NCBI GenBank assembly: GCA_037783415.1 | Contig: JAZGTN010000064.1 | Span: 1,537,001-1,601,000, forward strand | Length of the DNA: 64,000 nucleotides | Direction: 5' to 3' | Source of the DNA: Leptasterias polaris | Lineage: Eukaryota > Echinodermata > Asteroidea > Forcipulatida > Asteriidae | Shown here: one piece after another, positions 49,101-53,480 of the stretch | Layout: each line of letters begins with the position of its first letter | How positions within the stretch are numbered: position 1 is the first letter of the stretch | Notes under the pieces: model-generated | Told to the model about the DNA's origin: nothing | The model's database searches: none | The model's input: the letters and a program-made list of their open reading frames with translations, nothing else | Program-made: the position numbers and the translations under genes

Positions 49101-51477
49101 TCAAACAAAGGTTGGGGAGGCATTTGTGGAAAGTTGAAGTGCGGGGGAAGGTGGACACCTATGGAAGCTAGTCTACATATTAATGCACTAGAACTTAAAG
49201 CAGCTTTCTTTGCATTAAAAGCATTGACTGCCCAGAAAAAGGTCAAACATGTCAAGTTGCTTATTGATAATAGCACAGCAGTGACATATATAAATCACAT
49301 GGGTGGTGTCAAATCCAGAACATGTAACGATATTGCCAAAATTATTTGGCTTTGGGCAAGAACAAAAGGAATTTGGTTAACAGCAAGTTATTTGCCAGGA
49401 ACAATGAACTTTGAAGCTGATCATGAATCAAGGGTATTTAATGATCGTACTGAATGGCAATTAGATAAAGTTGTTTTTACAATAATCACTGATATGTTGG
49501 GACTCCCAGACATTGATCTTTTTGCCACAAGACTGAATAAACAATTAACCAAATTTGTCTCTTGGCGGCCTGATCCTGATGCCTTATATATAGATGCCTT
49601 TACATTAGATTGGCACTCATGGTATTTTTATGCTTTCCCTCCATTTAGTGTTCTTGGGAAAACACTGCAGAAGGTGGCATTGGATCAAGCAACAGGCATC
49701 ATAATAGCCCCAGTTTGGACAACACAGCCATGGTTTGCTCAAATATTGCAAATGTTGGTGAGCCACCCAATTTTACTGCCAATGAAAGCAACGTTGCTTC
49801 AACTCCCAGGGACGGCCCAACTACATCCACTGAGGACAAAACTCAGATTGATGGCTTGCCTGGTTTCAGGCAATCGCTTGAAAAGCAGAACATTTCTGGA
49901 GCAACGGCCGACATTATCATGTCATCATGGAGGGAAAGCACCCACAAACAGTACCATTCATATGCTAAAAGATGGTTGCAGTTTTGCTCTGAGATCAAAG
50001 CGGATCCAATGCATCCAAATATAAGCCAGGTGCTTGATTTCCTCACTAAACTGTATCACACAGGAATTGGATACAGTGCACTGAACACAGCTCGATCTGC
50101 AGTATCAGCATTATGTTCAACAAATGACTGTGTACCTCTAGGTACTCATCCGCTTGTACGGCGTTTTATGAAGGGTGTCTTTAATTTAAGACCAACAAAA
50201 CCTCGCTACAGTGTGACATGGGACGTCAACAAGGTTCTTGACTATATTAGGTCATTTTTACCGGTAGAAGTGCTACCTTTGAAACAATTAACTTTGAAAT
50301 TGGTTATGTTAATTGCTTTAACTACAGCGGCCAGAAGCCAAACTTTGAGTTTATTGAGATTGTCAAATATGACGGTAACTGATGATGGATTTAGATTTCA
50401 TTTTGATCAACTGCTTAAGCAAAGCAGACCGGGGTATGTTACTCCAACTATTAACTTAAAGGCTTACACGCCAAATTTTCAACTGTGTGTATGTGTTACT
50501 TTGACTGAATATTTAGCTCGCACTAAACCTTTGCGAGGGGATGTTGAACAGTTATTAATTAGCTATGTTAAACCATACAAATCAGTATCTACCTCAACTA
50601 TCAGTAGATGGATTAAAGATGTAATGAGACAGTCAGGAATTGATACTGATCAATTTAAACCACACAGTGTGCGAGCAGCAACTACTTCTAAAGCTAAGCA
50701 GAGCTTAGTTCCAATTGATCTTATTTTGAAAACAGCAGGATGGTCATCCCAAAGCACGTTTGCCAAGTTCTACGACAGGACCATACAAAAGGATGTTTCC
50801 TTTGCTGAAGAGGTGTTAAAGTATTGAAATAATTTACAAGAAAATATTGACTGTTGTTCATGTACAATGTTCTTCCATGTATTTTCAAGTATTAAATGAC
50901 ATTGAATACTGAACTATGAACTCTCTCACACATCTTTGCTTTAAAGTCTCATGTGGTCACTGAAGTGTGAAATGATGACGTAATAGAATCTCAAAATTAA
51001 ACGAAACTAGAAGTTGAAGTTTGATGGAGATTCTATGTAGTCATCATGAACACGAAGGGATCACACCCTCCCTGTATACCCTCCCTGTGTGGAGTTTGTT
51101 TGGTTTTATGTAAGATGTGTTCGCTCGGCTTTAAAAACTGAAGCTACCGGTACGTGGTGCAATCTCATGTGATCCCTTCGTGTTCATGATGACTACATAG
51201 AATCTCCATCAAACTTCAACTTCTAGTTTCGTTTAATTTTGAGATTAAAAGTTAAATATGATTGAACTCACCCACTGGACTCAAACAGCATTCCCAAGTC
51301 CTCCCTGCTGTGGGAACTAGCAGCAAATGCCAGACCCTCATTCCCCCCATGATTCTGCTGATGGTACCCACTGCTAGAACTTTGAAGCATGGAGTCTAGT
51401 GACACATGATCATATGGGACAGACCTCTGATGAGAAACTGAGAGATTTGAAGCACTCACAGTGGACTTGTAACTCAT
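1013..51477 (-). CDS. Large multi-exon host gene, family not recognised (3' end outside window)
   Basis: Nineteen coding exons on the minus strand chain with GT donors, AG acceptors and matching phases at every junction; summed length is 3417 nt, 1139 codons without a stop. In order (5' to 3'): 51477-51272, 25663-25489, 25132-24752, 24211-24131, 18910-18744, 17224-17128, 16382-16333, 16222-16114, 15591-15492, 12151-12051, 10510-10418, 9774-9701, 8810-8714, 8441-8353, 7853-7748, 6843-6670, 4445-4316, 3335-2248, 1111-1013. The protein has a Ser-rich N-terminus, a helical region about 255-642 rich in Leu, Gln, His and Trp, a Ser/Thr/Glu linker about 643-1030, and an ordered block about 1035-1139. 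No signal peptide or clear membrane segment is seen. A WxxP-W-A-W-D-FEP pattern near residues 595-645 faintly recalls the MHD1 region of UNC13-type proteins, but this is too weak to name the gene. Exon structure is well supported; function is unknown. Confidence 0.8.
1112..2247. other. Intron of host gene
   Basis: AT-rich, no repeat structure or coding segment that I can support. Confidence 0.5.
2248..3335 (-). CDS. Host gene, coding exon 18 (long)
   Basis: 1088 nt: two bases plus 362 codons, the largest exon. The first ~290 residues are Ser/Thr/Asp/Glu-rich linker. The last ~75 look folded (SSSMVDVMFISQRIIGFMQK then a CPSD-NLPVGLDGDF segment and TFAERMRVMKVELKEV). Donor is GTGAGC. The acceptor TTTTGTAG is immediately preceded by the 41-bp minisatellite at 3343-3833. 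Confidence 0.85.
3343..3833. repeat. 41-bp minisatellite, about 12 units
   Basis: The unit runs ATATGCATAACAATAACAAT then TATCAACCCTAACCTTCCTTA; spacing of ATATGCAT is 41 bp in the units checked, with a few substitutions and single-base deletions. Its left edge touches the acceptor of host exon 18. Confidence 0.95.
4316..4445 (-). CDS. Host gene, coding exon 17
   Basis: 43 codons plus one base, Ser/Thr-rich linker (ETSSQAKPTVETSSSTTVPN and on), acceptor ATTTAG and donor GTGAGA. The final G joins GT of the next exon to give Gly. Confidence 0.75.
5109..6556. mobile_element. TA-flanked mariner-like non-autonomous element
   Basis: Left end CCGTAATCTTCGGAATATAG, right end its reverse complement, flanked by TA at 5107-5108 and 6557-6558. 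That target site is typical of Tc1/mariner. Both subterminal regions carry repeats of ATAAGCCGC. No transposase is recognisable; the 136-codon open frame ending at the right terminus resembles nothing I know. Confidence 0.8.
5258..5318. repeat. 23-bp hairpin inside the mariner-like element
   Basis: Arms 5258-5280 (CTTTGTGGTGATGTACAGTG...) and 5296-5318 are complementary with one mismatch around a 15-bp loop. Confidence 0.85.
6670..6843 (-). CDS. Host gene, coding exon 16
   Basis: 58 codons, phase 0 at both ends. Pro/Ser/Glu-rich linker beginning FEPDFIEDTPQPTEPTSPEP, acceptor TTTCAG and donor GTCAG. Confidence 0.8.
6844..7747. other. Intron of host gene
   Basis: No repeat or coding segment I can support, apart from a TACATGTACATGTATG run near 7616. 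Confidence 0.5.
7748..7853 (-). CDS. Host gene, coding exon 15
   Basis: 106 nt: one base plus 35 codons (TQQWRQPMLVQAKAWLKIMT and on), ending VKTVDTDK in phase 0. Last exon of the helical region. A 19-G homopolymer sits 17 bp upstream of the acceptor (sense strand: C tract), extending its pyrimidine tract. Confidence 0.85.
7870..7888. repeat. 19-G homopolymer
   Basis: Uninterrupted G run next to the acceptor of host exon 15. Confidence 0.95.
8353..8441 (-). CDS. Host gene, coding exon 14
   Basis: 29 codons plus two bases (DLHRIDQDLLALAQKLSNLD and on), acceptor CTTTAG and donor GTAAGT. The AC overhang plus A of the next exon gives Thr. Confidence 0.85.
8714..8810 (-). CDS. Host gene, coding exon 13
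   Basis: 97 nt: one base plus 32 codons (YKQNVVKLAATTFYSSLMTD and on). The donor is GTACAT, a weaker site than its neighbours. Ends in phase 0. Confidence 0.8.
9108..9564. mobile_element. 457-bp MITE with CAGGCATGCAACTCTTC ends
   Basis: Starts CAGGCATGCAACTCTTC and ends with its exact complement. AATTAA is found directly on both sides (9102-9107 and 9565-9570) as a likely 6-bp target duplication. The right half has T-rich tracts and GCGG motifs. No transposase; superfamily undecided. Confidence 0.8.
9701..9774 (-). CDS. Host gene, coding exon 12
   Basis: 24 codons plus two bases (VSKLVGCVKADVTRCHDYYQ and on), acceptor TTGTCAG and donor GTAAGG. The AG overhang joins A of the next exon to give Arg. 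Confidence 0.8.
10418..10510 (-). CDS. Host gene, coding exon 11
   Basis: 31 codons, phase 0 at both ends (ESAKQAYHRHKVRLETELHL and on), acceptor TTTCAG and donor GTAAGTC. Confidence 0.85.
10511..12050. other. Intron of host gene
   Basis: AT-rich. Contains the 17-C homopolymer at 12013-12029. The short open frames around 11350-11950 have no recognisable content. Confidence 0.5.
12051..12151 (-). CDS. Host gene, coding exon 10
   Basis: 101 nt (ALVSLLSSVLNLKTQLTDQK and on), acceptor TTCTTAG and donor GTAATT. It is 21 bp from a 17-C homopolymer lying just inside the following intron. Confidence 0.8.
12735..13070 (-). mobile_element. tRNA-derived SINE
   Basis: Read on the minus strand, the head contains GCCGAGCGGTCAAGC (A-box-like) and GGGTTCAAATCCC (B-box-like), as in a Leu/Ser-type tRNA, followed by CCCGGTCATGACAC and an internal body. 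The tail has AAGGCGCTTTG and AT-rich sequence. The CCCGGTCATGACAC block is shared with the element at 17870-18058. Confidence 0.7.
13071..14949. other. Intron sequence, mostly unique
   Basis: ACATGTACATGTAC near 13141 and diverged low-complexity runs. 14480-14810 holds two or three weakly repeated blocks around GGGCCTGGRTCTCYCC / CTCCTAACCCTCCT. No coding exon supported. Confidence 0.45.
14950..15345 (-). mobile_element. 3' fragment of a non-LTR retrotransposon
   Basis: On the minus strand one frame from about 15260 to 15058 reads GERAFSTAASRLWNGLPVPI and then SFKKGLKTNLF. This is the conserved C-terminal tail of CR1/L2/jockey-type reverse transcriptases. After the stop comes AAGCGCCTTGCACCC, GCGCTATATAAATCC and a TTATTATTATTA tail, the 3' end of such elements. 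It is 5'-truncated and inactive. Confidence 0.75.
15492..15591 (-). CDS. Host gene, coding exon 9
   Basis: 33 codons plus one base (LNLLHDVLSKLHEHSKRGLQ and on), acceptor CTATAG and donor GTCAGT. The last base G joins TT of the next exon to give Val. Confidence 0.85.
16114..16222 (-). CDS. Host gene, coding exon 8
   Basis: 109 nt: one base finishing the Ser codon, then 36 codons (HFEFQVWYIEMILRELKRLS and on). Amphipathic helix pattern; donor GTAAGTG. Confidence 0.85.
16333..16382 (-). CDS. Host gene, coding exon 7 (50 nt)
   Basis: Short exon of 16 codons plus two bases (GEWYRRISYLEYMANT), with acceptor CTTACAG and donor GTATG. Too short for an ORF search, but phase links it to both neighbours. 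Confidence 0.8.
16480..16640 (-). mobile_element. tRNA-derived SINE, family 2
   Basis: On the minus strand: GTGTCTAGTGGTAAGAC (A-box-like), 30 bp later GTGGGTTCGAATTCCACCC (B-box). Downstream is GTGAATCTTTTTACACAG and AGTACTGAGTATAC. The same downstream block recurs in the minus-strand unit at 29330-29440. Confidence 0.7.
17128..17224 (-). CDS. Host gene, coding exon 6
   Basis: 97 nt, one base completing the previous Arg codon, then 32 codons including SASRRLLKEFGLRYGV. It ends in phase 0 at a GTAAG donor. Confidence 0.85.
17870..18058 (-). mobile_element. tRNA-derived SINE, family 1
   Basis: On the minus strand: GTCGAGCAGTTAAGC (A-box-like) and GGGTTTGAATCCCGG (B-box), then GTCATGACACTTGTTCCC. 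Same family as 12735-13070. Confidence 0.7.
18744..18910 (-). CDS. Host gene, coding exon 5
   Basis: 167 nt with a two-base overhang completed by exon 6 (Arg codon). It encodes a Trp/Gln-rich helical segment with YDNWQQSERRHIGELIEGFW and HEEYQDLMVRLIR. Confidence 0.85.
19093..21438. mobile_element. 2.3-kb foldback-like element with diverged arms
   Basis: Left arm 19093-19275 and right arm about 21247-21438 are diverged inverted copies. Shared blocks include AAGCCATTAATAATTTG with its complement, GCACAATCAGACCGTTGGAA with its complement, and a TTATTTTCAG block. The 2-kb interior encodes nothing recognisable and contains the 21-bp array at 20395-20562. Confidence 0.6.
20395..20562. repeat. 21-bp tandem array, 8 units
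   Basis: Unit GCATTTTTATTCTAGATGGAA (21 bp) repeated about eight times with no variation. Because 21 is divisible by 3, several frames stay open on both strands; these are not genes. Confidence 0.95.
22090..23428. repeat. 21-bp minisatellite, about 64 units in blocks
   Basis: Unit AGGTTTCTTCCTGAAGAATC plus C, with a second type carrying CCCGAGGAA instead of CCTGAAGAA. The two types occur in homogeneous blocks (22320-22600 and 22930-23070 mostly the CCCGAGG type; flanks mostly CCTGAAG). The long open frames here on both strands are repeat artefacts. Confidence 0.95.
23790..23900 (-). mobile_element. Pair of facing tRNA-like heads
   Basis: Minus-strand unit 23790-23855: GTAGCTCAGTTGCTAGAGCA (A-box) and GCAGGTTCAAATCTC (B-box), close to a canonical tRNA pattern. 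It is followed on the plus strand (about 23862-23890) by GGTCTGAAGTTCAAATCCCG, a B-box-like end. Reads as two SINE heads in opposite orientation; no full cloverleaf could be confirmed. Confidence 0.55.
24131..24211 (-). CDS. Host gene, coding exon 4
   Basis: 27 codons (ILVEELVSRLSVVENNKHPF and on), phase 0 at both ends, acceptor TTTGCAG and donor GTAAGG. This is the start of the helical region. Confidence 0.8.
24752..25132 (-). CDS. Host gene, coding exon 3
   Basis: 127 codons, phase 0 at both ends, good TTTGTAG acceptor and GTAAGG donor. It encodes EFMVYRRALLCAQFPVLS, a Ser/Pro-rich loop, an acidic patch (SDTESEED), then a helix-like segment with QLSEERHQYYDEVI. Confidence 0.85.
25489..25663 (-). 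CDS. Host gene, coding exon 2
   Basis: 175 nt, codons for a Ser/Thr/Pro-rich stretch (begins FRQCRTSSVGPTHTPSVD). The acceptor is TTCAAG, the donor GTATG, and it ends in phase 0. It is separated from exon 1 by 25.6 kb; the join is inferred from phase and from continued low-complexity composition, so it is the least certain link in the chain. Confidence 0.75.
25664..29300. other. First part of the 25.6-kb intron
   Basis: Mostly AT-rich unique sequence with ACATGTACATGTA runs (26024, 27300, 28264), a 15-G run at 27474 and a 22-C run at 27627. No coding exon supported. Confidence 0.5.
29330..29440 (-). mobile_element. tRNA-derived SINE, family 2 (minus copy)
   Basis: On the minus strand: GGTAAGACATTTGCTTTAGA and AAGGTCGTGGGTTC, then AATTGGCCTGTGGGTTTTTT and AAGTACTGAGTAGAC. 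Same body as 16480-16640. Confidence 0.7.
29443..29530 (+). mobile_element. tRNA-derived SINE head (plus copy)
   Basis: CAGTGGTCTAGTTGGTAAAA (A-box-like) and GTCGTAGGTTCGAATCCCGC (B-box) ending CATCCGAGTAATACC. It is the head-to-head partner of the minus unit immediately to its left. Confidence 0.7.
30732..31858. mobile_element. Hairpin-ended element 1 (AGCTGTTTCGC ends)
   Basis: Left end: AGCTGTTTCGC, a short GCAGC spacer, GCGAAACAGCT (a hairpin), then ATTGTTTTTG and a T tract. Right end: a single GCGAAACAGCT at 31848-31858. The interior has repeated GATGACGTCATC blocks and CCGGTC/GACCGG motifs and no coding content. Same architecture as 37925-39661, different end sequence. Confidence 0.65.
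32279..32298. repeat. 20-G homopolymer
   Basis: Uninterrupted G run; it opens a spurious Pro/Gly frame. Confidence 0.95.
32300..35546. other. Intron sequence without recognised features
   Basis: AT-rich. Short open frames only, no exon with good splice sites and phase for the host gene. Confidence 0.5.
35555..36905. mobile_element. Non-autonomous hAT element with 8-bp target duplication
   Basis: Begins CAGTGTTGTGAC and ends GTCACAACACTG. The 8-bp direct repeat GTCAAGGG lies on both sides (35547-35554 and 36906-36913). Those are hAT hallmarks. The 1351-bp interior has no transposase, only short frames; an ACCGGTCGG/CCGGTCGG-rich stretch lies near the right end. Confidence 0.9.
37925..39661. 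mobile_element. Hairpin-ended element 2 (AGGTGTTC ends)
   Basis: Left end: AGGTGTTCATGCA, a short spacer, TGCACGAACACCT, then CTTGTTTG and T-rich sequence. Right end: CACGAACACCT. The interior is a decayed tandem array of roughly 135-180-bp units around TGACCTTGACTTCCGGTYMA and GGAAGTTGAAA. No coding content. Confidence 0.65.
39864..40403. mobile_element. 540-bp inverted-repeat MITE, copy B
   Basis: Same termini and length as copy A at 55-594. Flanked by TAT on both sides (39861-39863 and 40404-40406), a likely 3-bp target duplication as in PIF/Harbinger-type elements; the superfamily is inferred from that alone. Confidence 0.85.
40404..43915. other. Intron sequence without recognised features
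   Basis: AT-rich with ACATGTAC runs; short frames only. Confidence 0.45.
43920..44053. repeat. Long hairpin (about 38-bp arms)
   Basis: Left arm CAACTTCGCCGCGCTTCAAC continuing through GTTCCTCCGC at about 43959. The right arm GCGGAGGAAC ... GCGTTGAAGCGCGACGAAG ends near 44053. Two to three mismatches; about 55-bp loop. Confidence 0.8.
44130..44235. repeat. Imperfect direct duplication (about 57-bp period)
   Basis: CATGAATATCAGCGGCCTGG...CGGCCGTGCTG is repeated as CATGAATATCATCGTCCTGG...AGGCCGTGCTG 57 bp later. Confidence 0.75.
46539..46607 (+). repeat. DIRS left terminal repeat
   Basis: ATTCTATTACGTCATCATTT begins the element. The first 43 bp (46539-46581) are the exact complement of 50947-50989, and CATGAGATTGCACCA...GTACCGGTAGCTTCAGT matches the complement of the inner part of the right repeat (51136-51168). 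Confidence 0.85.
46822..47970 (+). CDS. gag: DIRS gag-like protein
   Basis: 382 codons from the ATG at 46822 (MADCPQGMEMDKKRHREPKT). The frame is open further upstream, to 46738 at least, but without an earlier ATG. The protein is Lys/Gln-rich at the N-terminus with a basic AKRQK motif, a helical middle, and a C-terminal Arg/Gly stretch (SRGGSSRGRNRPRG, RFRGRGRGYFRK) suited to nucleic-acid binding. There is no CCHC knuckle, as is usual for DIRS gag-like proteins. It likely coats the element RNA. Its last 76 nt overlap the open pol frame, with a slippery heptamer at 47913-47919. Confidence 0.85.
   Translation: MADCPQGMEMDKKRHREPKTGSNGEVTPAKRQKTSDMNPSSGVTAPEGKQCQREPSQMATILNMLVQIKDNQDKLGARVGHIEESFEYCEEPVEVQELELNNQTQPQIHMHVNNADKPSTSAEKSDKPIDETVNIFKNITEKFTNKERCDQAVDQDLADMVNSLFRDAIPDDKYNELVKKYNKPENCVGLSSVRVNQLVWDIIRPETRSLDVKFQAIQASLVKGSTAITQLVEQLAQTTIDKAESGSTQKLLDLSTDALALFGNANRLLNLRRRDCMKSDLKQDYLHLCSTTVPFTDYLFGDDVSKTVKDIQEVNRAGQKISTSWSRGGSSRGRNRPRGMRFRGRGRGYFRKPYQGHNTSGDGVKNFQKYPRTQTRGQQSQK
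47913..47919 (+). promoter_or_regulatory. Candidate -1 frameshift heptamer A-AAA-AAC
   Basis: In the gag frame the codons are GTA AAA AAC, i.e. the canonical A AAA AAC arrangement. The pol frame is -1 relative to gag, opens at 47895 right after a TAA, and has no ATG before its conserved start region. The slip site falls inside the 76-nt overlap. Use of the site is inference. Confidence 0.5.
47919..50024 (+). CDS. pol: DIRS reverse transcriptase / RNase H polyprotein
   Basis: Open in frame 3 from 47895 to 50024; start given as the first codon after the putative slip site, as there is no early ATG. RT: the palm aspartate is in ASVDLKDAYY (Asp codon 48426) and the catalytic box is YIDD at 48618-48629. 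RNase H: Asp in SSDASNKGWGG (49095), Glu in NALELKAAFF (49191), Asp in LLIDNSTAV (49266), Asp in FEADHESR (49419). The C-terminal ~180 residues (DIDLFATRLNKQ..., YAFPPFSVLGK, PVWTTQPWF) form the block that follows RNase H in DIRS-like elements, where a methyltransferase-like domain has been described; I cannot confirm that activity. Makes element cDNA in the cell. All visible key residues are present. Confidence 0.9.
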   Translation, partial: LPEVPQNADKRSAKPEVAQYCRVYSDAVSTSVKIEAFEAGRLKHFVSNWREVTSDVNIIDIVAHAHIEFIDKPPSQSKLPWQNIGSLSVQNVINLEITKLLEKRVIVKSHHCPGEFISSIFTRPKKEGTSRMILNLKGFNEHVKYRHFKMDTFETAVRLITPNCFMASVDLKDAYYTVPIAEEHQKYLKFMWDNTLFQYTCLPNGLASAPRMFTKLLKPMFATLREQGHIILGYIDDCLLLGNTKDECVMNVNETLTLTNRLGFIHHPCQKLTFLGFSIDSVALTVTLTSNKVDKLIEECKALRHSDMMHIRSVAEVIGLLISSLPAVEYGPLFYRSLEMEKVDALEAHCGNYDAFMKITPEMKEDLSWWIENLPQQKRDITKGNAEMSISSDASNKGWGGICGKLKCGGRWTPMEASLHINALELKAAFFALKALTAQKKVKHVKLLIDNSTAVTYINHMGGVKSRTCNDIAKIIWLWARTKGIWLTASYLPGTMNFEADHESRVFNDRTEWQLDKVVFTIITDMLGLPDIDLFATRLNKQLTKFVSWRPDPDALYIDAFTLDWHSWYFYAFPPFSVLGKTLQKVALDQATGIIIAPVWTTQPWFAQILQMLVSHPILLPMKATLLQLPGTAQLHPLRTKLRLMACLVSGNRLKSRTFLEQRPTLSCHHGGKAPTNSTIHMLKDGCSFALRSKRIQCIQI
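49730..50827 (+). CDS. DIRS tyrosine recombinase
   Basis: 366 codons from the first ATG (49730); the frame is open from 49715. It overlaps the end of pol by about 295 nt in another frame, as is common in DIRS elements. Catalytic pattern of tyrosine recombinases: Arg in TTAARSQTLS (Arg codon 50333), HSVR box (His 50663, Arg 50672), and Tyr in FAKFYDR (50771). The N-terminal region WRESTHKQYHSYAKRWLQFC resembles a core-binding domain. It would insert circular element DNA without a target duplication, replacing the integrase of LTR elements. Residues appear intact. Confidence 0.93.
   Translation: MVCSNIANVGEPPNFTANESNVASTPRDGPTTSTEDKTQIDGLPGFRQSLEKQNISGATADIIMSSWRESTHKQYHSYAKRWLQFCSEIKADPMHPNISQVLDFLTKLYHTGIGYSALNTARSAVSALCSTNDCVPLGTHPLVRRFMKGVFNLRPTKPRYSVTWDVNKVLDYIRSFLPVEVLPLKQLTLKLVMLIALTTAARSQTLSLLRLSNMTVTDDGFRFHFDQLLKQSRPGYVTPTINLKAYTPNFQLCVCVTLTEYLARTKPLRGDVEQLLISYVKPYKSVSTSTISRWIKDVMRQSGIDTDQFKPHSVRAATTSKAKQSLVPIDLILKTAGWSSQSTFAKFYDRTIQKDVSFAEEVLKY
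50947..51065 (+). repeat. DIRS internal complementary region (circle-junction template)
   Basis: 50947-50989 is the exact complement of the left end (46539-46581). 50987-51065 is the exact complement of the right end (51168-51246), 79 of 79 bases. The two matches overlap by AAT/ATT, so the complement reads as right end joined to left end through one ATT. Confidence 0.92.
51136..51246 (+). repeat. DIRS right terminal repeat
   Basis: The inner part (ACTGAAGCTACCGGTAC...CAATCTCATG) is complementary to the left repeat. The outer 79 bp differ from the left end but are copied in the internal complementary region. Ends GAGATT at 51246. Confidence 0.85.
51272..51477 (-). CDS. Host gene, first coding exon
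   Basis: The start codon is the ATG at 51477-51475 (protein begins MSYKSTVSASN). An in-frame TAA lies a few codons upstream, so this is the first possible Met in the frame. It encodes a Ser/His/Gln-rich segment of 68 codons plus two bases and ends at a GTGAGT donor. The leftover GG joins the A that opens the next exon to give Gly. A weak AG acceptor at 51490-51489 could add an upstream non-coding exon; I could not find that exon. Confidence 0.7.
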
Positions 51478-52544
51478 TATCACTTACTCTTTCAATGAAT
51501 ACTGTTACTCCAAATACATTCCCTGGGGAAACAAAGCATGGGGAAACAAAGCATGAGCAAAACAACTGAAACAATCTATACTTGCAATGATTGCAAAACA
51601 ACTTGTATCAAAACTTCAAAACTGGAAATAACCTTTGCAATAGCGTAACAGTATTCCAAACGACCGAAAGTGCATGTTGTGTTGTTTGCATCATCTTAAA
51701 AAAACTTTCTTTTTTTGTTGGTTGTGTTTTCTTTACAATTTTAAGCTCCCACATGGTATAATAGTGTAGTAAGGAATGTACAGCTGTGCTTTGGCTCATA
51801 CATGCACTCTTTCAAGCCATGGTGAACCATGTAAATTAAACATGTTAAATATTTAGGGGTTTCAACCTTATAGGTGAAAAGCAGGCCTATTGTTCTCGGC
51901 CAGATTATTTCTTTTTTCTCACTATTAATTCTCTTTACAGCCTTTTCCAATAGGTTTTGTACACAGTTTTTGTTTAGATAGAATCTTAAACTTAATGATG
52001 TCCTATCAATACTTGGTTAATAGCCAACATCAAAGCTTACGGTTGCACCCCACTAAATCAACTCTCATTGGTTATAGTGAGAATTGCTAGATATTCAAAA
52101 ATACACAAAAAATACTTAGAAGTCTCACAGCTTTTCACAGTAAAGATACAATTATTAAATGACTCTTGAACTTTTTATTATCTCAAAAAGTAGACGTCCG
52201 ATCATCAAACTTTTTTAAATTTTAAATACTTGTTAGATATTGTAGGTGTGTTTTTTTTTGGTTACAACATCGAACAACGTCATCAATGACATACATGTAA
52301 TTTATTGTACGTTTTGCAAAACCCCCAGAGATTGCCGCACTACAAATTTATGTGTACACCTACATACTCGTGTTTTTGTTTGTTGTTTGCTTAGGATGAT
52401 GTTCTCGACAAGGGAACTTGGAAAAGCTCCCACAATGGGTTACACCAAGCTGGCAACAGTCAATCTCTCTCATATTAAATGCACAAATCAATCAATTGTA
52501 ATTCAGTAACTAGATGACAGTACTTCTTCTTGTCATTGTGAAAT

Positions 52545-52630
52545 CAGTGATTATCTCGGTCAGATTAGAACCCACAACCTTGTGATTGCAAGTCCTGCAG
52601 TCTAACCACTTGACCGCAGTGCATATCTGC
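52545..52630 (-). mobile_element. tRNA-derived SINE head
   Basis: On the minus strand: GCGGTCAAGTGGTTAGACTG (A-box-like) and GTTGTGGGTTCTAATCTGAC (B-box with one change). Confidence 0.6.
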
Positions 52631-52679
52631 TGATACCAACGCTTAAATGTTAAGGCTAAAAATGGTTTTAAAGACTGTG

Positions 52680-53480
52680 TAGACCAACAGTAGTTGTTCA
52701 GCCCCAACTTGACAATCTCCCAAACTACATACTGTATCGTTGGGACTGGACCAAACTTGAGTGTACAGTTGGGTCGCCCCAACTACAGTTTGGATCACAG
52801 TATCGCAGTTAGTAGCCAGTCTCCCCACATCCCCACTGACTGTCATGTTTGTGTGAGTTAGTTGGTGTCTGACGGTGGACTGGGCCGGGGGTACGTACAC
52901 GTGTACTTTACAAGTTGGTGCGGGTGATGGAGTGATGGATTCTTTTCAAGATTTGCCACGAAAATTACAGCATTTCGTGAACAAGTCCAGTTGTATGCAA
53001 GTTAAAAAAAAAATTGAGAAAATAGTTTTGCCCCGAATTACAGCATTTCACGCACAAGTCCAGTTGTTTATATTGTAAGTAAACAAGAATTGAGAAAAAA
53101 ATATAAATACCTCAGGGGCCAATAAAATGAGCAAGGCAACATGATTGTTAAGCTGCATGCTTTAGTGTTAGGCCAAGGTTTCCATTTCCGATTGCAGTCC
53201 AGCAGTAGAGTGTCTGCAGTGTGCATCACACAGCAATCCATGCAGAATCAATCACGTATCGCTTTTGTGGAGGCTATCCAGCTCTATCTATGGGCGATTC
53301 CAACTATAATTGGTGCGCCCCAACTGCAACACTTCAGTTGGGACGGTCCAAACTTACGTTGGGCCTTGGGGCGATTGTTAAGTTGGGCACAACAGTACTA
53401 TCGTCACCAGCAGTTCATACCATGATGGACAATATTCCCAACTGTCTGTGATTTGGATTTAGGGCCAATTGTAAACTAAA
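52680..53480. repeat. Diverged inverted-repeat stretch
   Basis: CCCAACTTGACAATC near 52699 is mirrored by GATTGTTAAGTTGGG near 53371. GTTGGGAC-GG-CCAAACTT occurs near both arms. About 800 bp in total, no coding content. Probably an old foldback element. Confidence 0.4.

Larger units (their letters stand above)
46539..51246 (+). mobile_element. DIRS-type tyrosine-recombinase retrotransposon, apparently complete
   Basis: A 4.7-kb element with gag, RT/RNase H and tyrosine recombinase frames, non-identical inverted ends and an internal complementary region that matches both ends. No LTRs and no target duplication; ATT is found at both termini. The coding frames show no internal stops, so the copy looks young. 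It lies in the first coding intron of the host gene, antisense to it. Confidence 0.93.
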
